NCBI RefSeq assembly: GCF_002078875.1 | Contig: NC_034422.1 | Coordinates: 1,484,923 to 1,548,922 of the forward strand | From: Numida meleagris | Taxonomy: Eukaryota > Chordata > Aves > Galliformes > Numididae | Reading direction: 5' to 3' | DNA length: 64,000 nucleotides | Shown: in pieces, positions 15,201-25,014 of the stretch | Position numbering within the stretch: position 1 is the first letter of the stretch | Layout of the letters: each line of letters begins with the position of its first letter | The notes under the pieces: generated by a model | Database searches by the model: none | The model's input: the letters and a program-made list of their open reading frames with translations, nothing else | What the model was told of the DNA's origin: nothing | Made by a program: the position numbers and the translations under genes

Positions 15201-16550
15201 GCAATGGAAAGTCTGAAAAGAGCCACGTGATCCTGCTGAGGCTGCAGTGTGGGTCCTGGGGGGCTTACTGGAAATATTTAGGTTTTCTTTGCACCTGGCA
15301 GTTACTACACTATGCTGTCCTCTAGTTAATGTTCCAGGTTTCTCACTCCAGCATTACTTAACATTTTGGGGAAAGTTACTGAAATGAGGGACAACCATTG
15401 TTATAATTGTCCCAAAGTTTAGTGGCAGCAAGTTATTCCCCAGTGTTTTCAAGTGAGTTACAGTTGTTATGTTTTGTCTACTGGTAGAAGAGCTAACATT
15501 TAGCAGGCAGGCAGCTATTCACCTCTCCTCACATGTGTTAAGTTATTTCTGGGAAAGAAGACCTGCTGAATTTCTCTTGCTTCCCTGCTCTCTGTTTGAG
15601 CCCTGCATGTGTCAGCTGCTGCTACAGGAAAGATGCTAATATGAAAAGCTCTTTGCCTTTTCTTAATCTGGCACTTCCAGAACATACATGAGGTCTTTTT
15701 TCCTGTTGCTTGGTGAGTCCTGGGGATGAGACGCACTCAGTTTTAGTGTAGTGGTATAGTTCTAAAGGGTCTTTTGAGAAAAGCCTGTTGTCTGTTCACC
15801 CTGGCAGTAGGTCATAAGAAAGGAAATTATTTTAAAGAGTTGATCAGGAATATGGTCATTAATTACCAGGCATCGTAGTGTGCTTCCTGACTTGATTCAG
15901 TTTGTGTCTCCTATGATTAAGAAGTTATACACTCCAGTTTTTGTATGTCTTTCAGAGATGAGCAACATAATTTTGTTTGACTTTGAATATTTATCTAAGA
16001 AGTGTTTTTTTTCAGAGCATTGTGTGTCTAATTGTTAGTAAGCACGGTTTGGGTTAAAGTCAACAGTGAAAACAGTTAAACTCTCCTGCAGATGCTTTGC
16101 AATTAGTTTGGTTCAGCAAAGCATCTAAGCAAGTGATTAAATGAGCATTTTAACAAATATTACTGCGGTCTGATCCACTCATCTAATGGCCCAGTGAATT
16201 ATCTCATTTCAGTGGCTTTTCATCAAGTGCATTGGCTTCAACCAAGTTGTTTCCACGTTCAAATATTTTGCATCAGTGGGATTCAGTCTATCAGGGGTGG
16301 CTGTTCATCCTGAATAAAGCCATTCCGTTATCACACTTTGCTCACTAACACTGTGTCTTGGTATTTCTTTTGATGCAGGGATGACATACAGATGAAGACA
16401 CCGCACAGTAAAATAAATGGACAGCCAAAAGGAATATCCAGGCTGGGCTCAACATCAAGTTCCCAAGGAACACCTGTCAGCCCTGCTAGACACTCAAATG
16501 TTAAGAAGGTGTCTGGAGTTGGTGGAACAACCTATGAAATTTCAGTGTAA
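52..16550 (+). CDS. ZDHHC8: ZDHHC8, palmitoyltransferase DHHC8 (5' partial, 9 exons)
   Basis: This gene encodes a multi-pass membrane S-acyltransferase that attaches palmitate to cysteines of substrate proteins. Coding exons are 52-209, 2891-3063, 3720-3822, 7358-7449, 9088-9220, 9752-9869, 10582-10691, 13582-14618 and 16379-16550. All junctions keep frame with GT/AG borders and give about 698 residues. The visible order is the cysteine-rich DHHC domain (CATC, HC, DHHCPW), two membrane segments, the TTxE motif (TTNE), a long Pro/Ser-rich cytosolic tail and a C-terminal PDZ ligand ending EISV. The [18 protein letters not shown] segment matches DHHC8, not its paralogue DHHC5. About 80 N-terminal residues with the first two membrane segments are upstream of the window. 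The exact first acceptor (52 or 55) is uncertain. Confidence 0.95.
2891..3063 (+). CDS. ZDHHC8: ZDHHC8 exon: DHHC catalytic motif and third membrane segment
   Basis: The exon opens with [20 protein letters not shown], which carries the catalytic Asp-His-His-Cys. A hydrophobic segment follows (FFLFLLSLS...FGLIFVLNH) and the exon ends within a Thr codon at AAHTTIT. The acceptor is tttacaag and the donor gtatcc. Confidence 0.96.
3720..3822 (+). CDS. ZDHHC8: ZDHHC8 exon: fourth membrane segment and TTxE motif
   Basis: The exon encodes the hydrophobic segment [20 protein letters not shown] and then [13 protein letters not shown] is the TTxE motif typical of DHHC enzymes. It starts after a tacag acceptor and stops before gtaaga. 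Confidence 0.95.
5714..6258 (-). mobile_element. Internally deleted Galluhop-type mariner transposon
   Basis: A 545-bp element in a ZDHHC8 intron has ~25-bp terminal inverted repeats. The left end reads ...CTCTGAAAGTAATGCTTCCTATTT and the right end is its near-perfect inverse. TA precedes the left end. On the minus strand, frame-disrupted fragments resemble mariner transposase, including [20 protein letters not shown] near the start and [11 protein letters not shown] near the end. An intact autonomous copy is about twice as long, so this is a non-autonomous fossil. The family assignment is from memory. Confidence 0.75.
7358..7449 (+). CDS. ZDHHC8: ZDHHC8 exon: juxtamembrane cysteine segment
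   Basis: The exon encodes [20 protein letters not shown] and onward to CSPLAPR, on the cytosolic side after the last membrane segment. The [12 protein letters not shown] version separates DHHC8 from DHHC5. It has a ttccag acceptor and a gtaaga donor and ends mid-Arg codon. Confidence 0.95.
9088..9220 (+). CDS. ZDHHC8: ZDHHC8 exon: start of the cytosolic tail
   Basis: The exon encodes [20 protein letters not shown] and ends [11 protein letters not shown]. The donor, AAG|gtgcgg, is weaker than its neighbours, and the frame stays open past it to a stop at 9457. Confidence 0.94.
9752..9869 (+). CDS. ZDHHC8: ZDHHC8 exon: proline-rich tail segment
   Basis: The exon continues [12 protein letters not shown] and includes QPPLPPKGD, a proline-rich SH3-ligand-like stretch. 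The acceptor is attcgcag and the donor gtatag. It ends in a split Glu codon. Confidence 0.92.
10582..10691 (+). CDS. ZDHHC8: ZDHHC8 exon: [12 protein letters not shown] segment
   Basis: The exon encodes [20 protein letters not shown] through HAAAEQ. The PPTPAMYK(Y/F)RPAF core is shared with human DHHC8. The acceptor is atccag and the donor gtgagt. Confidence 0.93.
13582..14618 (+). CDS. ZDHHC8: ZDHHC8 large tail exon (345 codons)
   Basis: This 1037-bp exon encodes most of the Ser/Pro-rich cytosolic tail. Conserved DHHC8 landmarks include [71 protein letters not shown] and GPKAVSF. The tail looks disordered and phosphorylatable. It ends in AG, completing an Arg codon with the last exon. Confidence 0.96.
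16090..16126. repeat. Perfect 11-bp inverted repeat (hairpin) in ZDHHC8 last intron
   Basis: AGATGCTTTGC at 16090-16100 and its exact reverse complement at 16116-16126 flank a 15-nt loop. No function is evident. Confidence 0.7.
16379..16550 (+). CDS. ZDHHC8: ZDHHC8 last exon with PDZ-binding C terminus
   Basis: The exon encodes [18 protein letters not shown] and ends [15 protein letters not shown] followed by TAA at 16548-16550. The same EISV end is shared by mammalian DHHC5 and DHHC8 and binds PDZ proteins such as GRIP1 (family knowledge). Confidence 0.95.
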
Positions 16551-17349
16551 AATAAAATTAAATGAAAACAAAGAGCCATCCACTCAGCCAGCCATGAAGC
16601 TAGGAGCACTGTGAAGACTCAATTAACAGCAAAGAAGGAGCAGAAGCAGCCAGCCACTGTCCTTTTCTTGTTTTGGATTCGTTCTGTTTTCATCTCTATA
16701 CTTCGGCCAAATAAACAGCTGCAGCCTTATTCTTGACAGAATAAAATTGTACAGTCCATCAGATTCATCTTAACTGACAGACGGGAACTGGCTGCCACCT
16801 ACCACCACAACCACAGAGAGAAGTTTTTTGTGCAAGAGAGTGCTAAAGCCACTGTGCGTCTGTCTGTCCAACACTGTGTACCAATAGTGCAGTGAAAAAA
16901 ATGGTCTGTCCAGGATCGTTCCATTTTCCTGTGCCCCTTCCCAGTTCTTCTGGCCGGCCACGTGTCTGGCAGGAGTCAGAGATCCGGCTGCTGCTTTTCT
17001 GCTGGTGAGGAAAGCATGCTCCCTGTGCTGGGCAGTTTGCAGGTGTGAGAGCTGCCCTGCGTCTCCCAGGCGTTGCAGGTCAGGTTCTCCTAGGCAGGAG
17101 CAGGGCAGGGCACCCTGTTCCACGGACGCTGTGTCATCTTCCAAAGGCTCCCTGCTCCCCCGTCCCAGCTGGGCGCAGGAGAAGGGGCAGTGGCAGCTCC
17201 TCCTGCTCTGCTGGTCGCCTCCCCACGTGTGAAAACGTGTGTGCGCCCGCGTGTCTGTCTGGTGGGAAAGGACCGCGCTGCCCGTGAGGATCTTCCACTC
17301 TCACCTCTCATCCCTGTTTTTTTAAAGGCTTCTCTGACTCAGAAATAAA
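16551..17349 (+). other. ZDHHC8: Proximal ZDHHC8 3' UTR with polyadenylation signals
   Basis: Transcribed 3' untranslated sequence is expected directly after the stop codon. AATAAA hexamers occur at 16710-16715, 16740-16745 and 17344-17349. Which one is used is not visible, and the UTR could extend further towards 21.2 kb. Confidence 0.5.
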
Positions 17350-20300
17350 ACCGTGTAGGCACAAAAGGAAGTGTTTGGAGGGGAACACGTTCTAAACAGT
17401 CGTCAGCTGCTTTCCCTGCACCCTCCCTCTTGCCTGTTGGATCTGGGCGGTAAGGCGGCTACCAACCTGCCTGGTGCCGCCCTGCAGCAGGGTTAGCATG
17501 AGCTGTTGAATTCACAGTCTGTGTAACTGAGCCAAGCGTAAGTCTATAGGATATAAATTTGGTGTCTGCCTAATGACTAGCACATTCCTTCTGGTCTTCA
17601 GTACTGTTAGACAAAGGATTTTTCTGTTTGGTTTTTGAATTTTCTTTCCCACGGGGAACAACTTTTTAAAATAATATCGATCAAATGTATTTAACATTCT
17701 GAGGTTTCCTTTCCCTGTCTCCAGAAAACTGCATTTGCTTTGTTGGATTTAAAGACAACTTCGCTGTTTAAAAGCAAACAGAAAACACAAGAAAGAGTTA
17801 CGGTATTTTTTGTCTCAGAAATCAGAACTCTGGTAACTAATTTTGGGACAAATACTTACTTCTTTTTTTTTCTCTCCATTCCTGATCTCCTTTTCCTTCT
17901 CATTTGCTATCAAAAGTACGGAGGTCTGGACCAATGCTAAGTAGCTAGCTTCTGTGTTCTGTTAAGAACATCCTGAGTGACTGTTGCCAAAGTCAGTAAA
18001 AATCATTATTTATCACTGAGCCAGTCAGCATATGAAGCCTCAGCTTTCCACCTCATTCTCCTGGTAAATAGTTTTGACTAGAGAGCTAAATTCCTTGTTT
18101 TGCAGGACATTGGTTTCAAGGGGCTAAATCCTTTCCAGGCCTTGACTATAATGGAGAACTCTCCAGCTAATTGGTAGCAATTCAGAATGTGTCGATAACA
18201 TTTTACTTGTGTTTATATATGTCGAGATTAATTATTCCAGAAGGCAAATATTGACCTCAGTTTTGCTTGGTTAAAATTGATCTTTTGTTTTGATAAATGT
18301 TGACATTTACTGCAATACATGGTTACTACATGTTCCCTTTGTATCGCATAATTTTTGGAGAGGAAGATTGAAGAGAACATAATTATGTGTAAAGCTCTGT
18401 ACTGTCTGAAGGGAGAAATCTAAAAAGCAGAGCAGCTGAAATAGGCCAAAGTTGTGAGAGAGTGAACTAGAAATCAGTGTGCATTTTATGGCCTCAGTGA
18501 TATTTTAAATGCCTGCTGTGAGGGCATTGCAGAGCAGAGAAGCTGTAGTCCTTCTGTGCAGATTTGTTTGCTGGCACGTAGAATATTGCCTTTAGTTGGA
18601 GGCACCGCGGTGCCAGAAGAATGCTGGCAGACTGGATCAAGTACAGGGGGAGCAATATATCATAAAAGACTGGACAAGCTGGCTGATAGGAAGATTTAAA
18701 GGGCTAAAAGCATGTCACTGGCCAAGAAACAAAGTGGAAATAGAGTAGGATAATTTTACAGATATGTTGGTTAAAATAGGTAAAACCAAAGGCAAATCAA
18801 AGGGTTGTTCTGGCAGCCAGTGGTCTGTCTACATTCAGAGGGAGGAGAGAAGATGATAGGGAAAGGGAAGGGGAGTAGTCGTCCAGGGCAGAGTACTGGA
18901 GACTACCAAGTGAAGACAGTCAAACCATATTCAGACACGTGATGAGAGATGTTTCTGTTCAAGGCGAAGCTGCGGGGCCAAGGGGCTGCACCCAGCGGCC
19001 TCACAGATTTCTTCCATCTTTAACCAGTACTGATCTGCAGCTCCACCCTGATGTTAGCTGCTCGGGAAGGTGCAGGGCTTCCTCAAGGACTGGAATTCAC
19101 TCTGGTACAATAACATGAGACTTACCTGCTTGTTAAGTGTCATGTGTGCCACTCGTAAGCCAGAAAGAGGGGATGAGTGACACAGAATGCGAGCTACTCA
19201 TCTAGACGAGGGCACGTATCATGTACCTCTGAATATGTAAGTGAAATACGTGCAAGCAAAGCTGGGAGTCTGCACCAGTGTTGTATTTGAGATTTGCATC
19301 CCAGTGATGCTCCGCTCTGGTCATTCTTTCTCCTGCATTTGTAAAAGAAAAGGCTACTGAGGAACTTGAAGGGCCAGAGAGCCTTTGAGGTTAACTACAT
19401 TAGTTCATGACAGAAGAATTTCTCAGTAAGACTGAACACAGTGGTGTACATATAAAGCACTGATATCCCGGGTGCTTTTTGAAAGAAGGGGATAGGGAGG
19501 AATGGATGAGTGCACTGTGTCATTGCAGGTTCAGATGTAAGGATTAAATATTTTGTGGGTAGATTTGGCCACAGTGGAGACGCATTGGCTATGGTAACAA
19601 GTTTACAATGGTACCAAAGTCTTTTTTTTTTCTTTTTCTTTTGAGGTTTGCATATAATTCAGTGCACATAGCCTGGAGTAAATCATTCAAATCTTCTGAC
19701 AGAATAAGCTGAGCAGAACTGTTAACAGGAGATTGCATGCAGCAAATCCAGCCTCCTTCCCACCCAAGGCACTGAACCTGCAGCCATTCTCTTAAATGTA
19801 AGCACCTGCGTCCATAGCTCCTGTTATAGGACTGGGGACCTACTTACTGCATCTGCTTTAGGAGCAGAATCCCCCCTTGTTAAAATACTGTTCTTCAAAC
19901 AGTTCACAGATTAACAGCCACGTTCTTCTTCTGCCCAGACCCTCAGTTTTTACAGGCACTGCAGCCAAATCTTCAGGTGGTGCAAACTGGCGTGGCTCCA
20001 TTGAAGCTAAGCAAGTGATGCTGATTTACAGTAGGTGGGATCAGCTATGAAAATCCAGCACAAGTTAACACATATTATAAAGTAGCTTCTTGATTTTGTC
20101 ATGTTTATTTCATGTTCAGAAGTCTTAAAGCTTTTCAACGTGTTTTTATTTTTAGCTGCGGATTGTATTACTTTTTGGAAAAAACAGCAATAGTTTTTAG
20201 TTTATGCATCAATGTTCATCGCATGTTGCATTTCATTAGCCGTTCATTCCCTGTTCATACACTCCCATTTAGCCCCCAGGTTTCCATTGTAGTGCAGTCT

Positions 20301-20993
20301 GCCTTGAAAAGTTGGATCTCTGTATCTTTAATTGTATAATATATTGAGCGTTATGAAATTAAATGTACCTTACTACATGGGTGGGAGAGAGAGGAAATAT
20401 TTTTACTTGAAGCCTTAATATTTTCTTTTTTTACTGCTTTGTTTCTTGACCTCATAGGAAAGTCTGTATAGCAAAGACTTTGAAACTTTGGGCCAAATAC
20501 TGCACTGATACACAACCAGCGTTTGGCCCCCGTGTCAAAACTGGACGCAGACATAACCTGGAGGTAACAAAGGAAAAAGCCTCAGGGAGGCATCTTTTCC
20601 TGGAGGTCATTAGTACAGTCTGAGCGCTGTGTCTGTAAGCAAGCACATCCAAGAAGTCCTCAAGTCCTGAATTTTAAAGAAAGGTGATAGCAGGAACTGC
20701 CCAAATATCTTACATTTGCATTTTCTTTTTTAAATTAAAACGGATGTAATTGCATCGTTTGGTTAAAGCTCTAAGGGTTGCACAGAGCTGTGTTAGTAGC
20801 CATGTGCAGCAAATGAACTGTGTTGTGTTGCTGTTCTGAAATTGCTAACGAGGCACAAGGTCACATCAGCTTGGCCTGAGATAATCACGCTGTGGGCGTT
20901 ACCGTGGTGCTCCTCGGGTAATGCCTGTTCTCCTACGAGCCTAATGTGCAAACTGCAATGTGGTTTTCTTTGGACTGTATCTGTGGTCCAGAC

Positions 20994-21021
20994 TAGATAT
21001 ATAGATATATATATATATTCA
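20994..21021. repeat. (TA)n-rich microsatellite
   Basis: The run is agatatatagatatatatat followed by atattc, in the ZDHHC8-PGAM5 spacer. Confidence 0.7.
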
Positions 21022-22126
21022 ATTTTTATTTTTATGTGGGAAAGATGAGGTTAAGATTGCTGTCCCTGACAGTCTGGAAGGTTAATGCTGAACCGTTTTT
21101 ATGGTCTGTATTTCACCTGTTCTGCCACCTGAATTGTTGGAATGTATCCGTGCAGGCTTTGTGGAGCTCTGTCTGTAACCCTTTTTGTGGCTCTCGTAAT
21201 ACATATATATATTTTTAAACCTTTGAGTCACTTCAGTATTTTAAAGTGTCCGGTGTCCCTGGTGCGTTCTGCCTGACGTGCCCTCGTGTGCTGGGTCGGT
21301 TCGTGGGGTGCTGCCCCTTTTCATTTCTGCTTGTGCAAAACGTGAACTGAAACAGCTGTGAACTGGGCAGGCCAGTTCCAGTGCAGAACCCACAGGTGTC
21401 AAAATATTAAACCAAGTGACTGCAGGTGCTCATCTTCAAGGTGCTTTGAGTAGAAAATAAGAACCTTCTAAAAAGTGCCTCCTACTTGTGACCAGTGGAT
21501 CACGCTTTTGGGGCCACGGCGGGTAGTACAGGGACAACACGAAGTGAAGCTTTTCCTAGGGTCTGTTGTTAAAGTTGTGGGATTTAATAGGAATCCTGTG
21601 GTCCAGCACAATTGGGAATTGTTGCTACAGAGTAGTGTGGAAAAAACATTCTGTCCAGGATATCTGGATTTATGCATCCCAAAGATGTATGACTTTTCAT
21701 CTATCTATCTTCATTTGTTTCTGTTCTTTGGAAATACGTCCATTGGATGTGTAAGATTGGCTTCTAATTCACATAATTGCTGAACTCTCCTAACAGCAGC
21801 TGTTCCAGGATTTCCGATGCTGTAATTTACATATGTAGACTAATTATATTGAGCAAGAACCCATTCAAACATGTTCATTATAAATACCAGTCGTATTTGT
21901 GTGCCGTAGCGGCAGAGGTTACCTTATTACATGTCCAAAAACTTAATCAACAGGTTCCATTGACACTAAGTCAAACAGATCTGCGTAAGGTCATGATCTG
22001 TTTTAGTAAGTTTTATTTAAAGACATGTTGGCTTACAGAGATCTTGGCTTTCCTCTCTCTAAGTAATGGATAAATTATCCACGTTTATATTCAATTCTCC
22101 ATCATTGTTTTTTTTTTATTCTGCAG

Positions 22127-22188
22127 GATGAGTTTCAGTTCACATTTTGGAACATAATAAGGAGAGACAAAAGAAACTATTTATACAG
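22127..22188 (+). other. Candidate orphan exon (62 bp)
   Basis: A T-rich tract ending ctgcag precedes the segment and gtgaat follows it, so it looks like an internal exon. One frame is open throughout (DEFQFTFWNIIRRDKRNYLY) and the other two contain stops. I do not recognise the peptide and see no partner exons. It may be a non-coding RNA exon or chance. Confidence 0.25.
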
Positions 22189-22437
22189 GTGAATATATCT
22201 TTTAAGAGAGAAGCAGTTATATAATAAATGGATTAGAGTTACTGTCAAAATAGGTTTTGTTCATCTTGTCACAATAACTTGAGCTTTAAAGTAAGGCTTA
22301 TTTCACAGCTGATATCTGTATAACCCTGGAACATTTGAAAGATTCCTTGGTTAGACATTTCAAATTATATGAAGAAATACGATCTACTTCTGCAAATTAA
22401 AGAGTCTCAGAGAAGTGATGGTACATTTTACAGTGCC

Positions 22438-22502
22438 TTATATATATGTGTATATATATATATGTATATATATATAATGCCTATGTGTATATAATGTATA
22501 CA
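22438..22502. repeat. TA/TG microsatellite
   Basis: Imperfect tatatatgtgtatatatata-type repeat just downstream of the orphan exon candidate. Confidence 0.8.
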
Positions 22503-24992
22503 TAACTGTACATATATTCAAGTCAAAGTAGTTATAGGTGTCCCTATCTGGTGTATTTTAAATGGAACTGGTCTGTGTTGATAGAAAAAGAAATGGTTGT
22601 ATCCGCAGCAAAATACAAAACCAAAAATACTTATGAAAACGTTAGCAAATAAAACAGACTGAAAACAGTGTTTCTGCCAGTGGTTATGTTCCGTGCTGTG
22701 GAAGGCCGGTAGGTATGCCCACCAATTCAAGGGATATTCAGAGGAGAGAAAGCACTGGTGGAAGCTTGGAGAAAGTGGAGAACATTGGAGAGCTTTCCTT
22801 TCGCCCTGGTGCTGTGCCCCTCTTTTAACATCTGCACTCGTGTTATGAATTTGCCCTCTGCATGATGAATTTTGCTTTTTCTCCTGAAGCCACGTGTGAG
22901 TTCAGCTGTGGGACCTGAAGACCCCAGTGGTCTGCCCTGCTGCTCCTAACCCCGTATTCACTGTGTGCCACGTGGTTGCCTCAGCAGCAGACGGTGACCC
23001 TGAGCGTTCCTGGAGCTGGGCCTGTCCATGGGAACATGTAAGAGCGTGAGGGATCCCTGAGAGCAGCCCAGTGCTGAGATCTGCAAACGAGAGCTGAAGC
23101 AGCGGGTGGGCTGTCTGCCAGGGGGAGCTGAGAGCTCAGGTGAGCTGTCAGAAATTGCCTGAAACAAGTGGCCGTGGGAGAGCCAGCTCTGACAGCAAGA
23201 ATCCTTCAGCCTGGCTGGCATTGATCCACCAGTTCTTTCCAACGGGCAGAATGGTTCCTTCCTGCCCGGTGGTTTTTTCTCCCAGCAGGCATGTGGTATT
23301 CTTGATACGGGCTAGATACAGAACGGGAACTTTGGCAAAGCTTCAGGCAGCAGATCTTACCTAGGGAGAGAGAAAAGTCTTCTGAGGCAGAGACGTGTCT
23401 CATGATTGTGAGGAGGATTCTTAACGTCTGCTTTTTTCATACAAGTTATTTAATGCTGTGTTGCCATCCTGTTTGCCCTTTAGACATGCATTTTTTTCTG
23501 AGGAATTTCATACAGTAATGTGACCATTTATTTGCAGGGGCTGTAAAGGACTGACGTCCTATCCTTGCGGTACTGGATCATAAAAATGCTGGCCTGAGAG
23601 GACAGCATCTGAGTAGTGTGGGCAATGCTGAGCTTTACCAGTCTTTCCTAAACAATCCAATTTTTTGTCCAACTCTGTTTTTAAAGCAGCCTCTCTCCCT
23701 ACTAACAGAACCTTGACATCTTCATCTGTGTGCTTTTTAGTGGCAGCCAGCAAGGAGGAATGCAGGTGTACCAGTGGAGCACCAAAGCAGTGCTCTCCTG
23801 CTTTCTGGCTTGTCCTTCCCCACAGCGTGCAGGTAAGTGTCTCCTGGGCAGTGGTTTATTCCTGCATCCCCTGCTTGAATGGATCTGAACTGGAAAGATC
23901 CTGTGTGTGCCATTTGCAAAGCACACCTACCTTGGAGCGTATGTTTCAAAAACCTCTTCCAGCCATGAGGGTGCAGAGCGTGTGGTTTTGTTTTGTTTTT
24001 GCTTTTTTGGGGTTTTGTTTGTTTTCAATATATACAAACCAATGCTACTTTTTCTTAGGAAAAACTCACTATGTAGAAACTGCAATATCTGACGAAATTC
24101 AATAAGAGCACGATCCTATTTTTGCAGCCTCAATGTTAGCAATCCATCTGGGCTCAGGACCGGCCCTCATTTCTCACTGAAATATGTCTAAAATAATATA
24201 TGTAAAACCAAGGAGGTAAGTACTTCTTAGTAGATATTGGTTGTGATTAGCTTTTTGGCTATGGTTATGGTTATGATGAGCTTTTTGGGTGCACTGTGAC
24301 AGCATGCAGACAAACTGCCGTGTTGTTGGCCACAATCTTCTGTAGCAAGAGGCACGTGCTTTGTGCTGCTGTCTTGCTGGCACTTTCCCAGCGTTGAGCC
24401 ACACCAGTTAGATGTTCAGCTGGAAGCATGGTCTGCAATTAAGGCACAGGAATGGGCACCGGGCAGTTTGGCACCAGTTCTCGGCTCCGCTGCAAACTGC
24501 TGCTGACCTTGCACATCTTTCCATGCCTGCTTGCTCCGTGCCAGACGGGGATGTGACTTCCCGGCCTCACAAATGCGTTGTGTTTGTGAGAGGCCAGAAT
24601 CCCATCATTGTGCAGCCTGTGGGCTGGAGCCAAGCGGATGCGTCCCAAAGGTGCCCGGGAGCAACGGGGCAGATCGGGGGCATATTTAACCTCAAATATC
24701 ATTTCAGGACGCATTCTTGGGAAGAAGTCTTTGGGTGTGCGTGTGATGGGTGTTGCTGACAGTAGTCTTGCTCTTTAGCGCTGACTTTGAAGGGCTGTTT
24801 TGGTAAAGATACGATAGAAATGTCTGCCTTGATTATTCCCTTGACCTCTTGCATATTTCCTTATAATCCTTATAATCCAAACCCTCTTCATAATACCCCC
24901 ACAGCACTGTCCTCATTCCAAGGGATCGTGTACTTGATTGCCTCAAGCAACTCAGCTTTTCCATGCCTGCTTATTGGAATAGGTGTGCATAA

Positions 24993-25014
24993 ATACAACA
25001 ATAATAATAATAAT
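24993..25014. repeat. (AAT)n microsatellite
   Basis: Short run acaacaataataataataat in the intergenic spacer. Confidence 0.7.

Noticed and set aside
52..16550. Assignment as ZDHHC5 instead of ZDHHC8
   Set aside because: Both paralogues end in EISV, but the [18 protein letters not shown] segment, [14 protein letters not shown] and the [14 protein letters not shown] block follow DHHC8.
24412..24759. 115-residue plus-strand open frame in the spacer
   Set aside because: No recognisable domain, no splice or promoter support, and a composition like random sequence.
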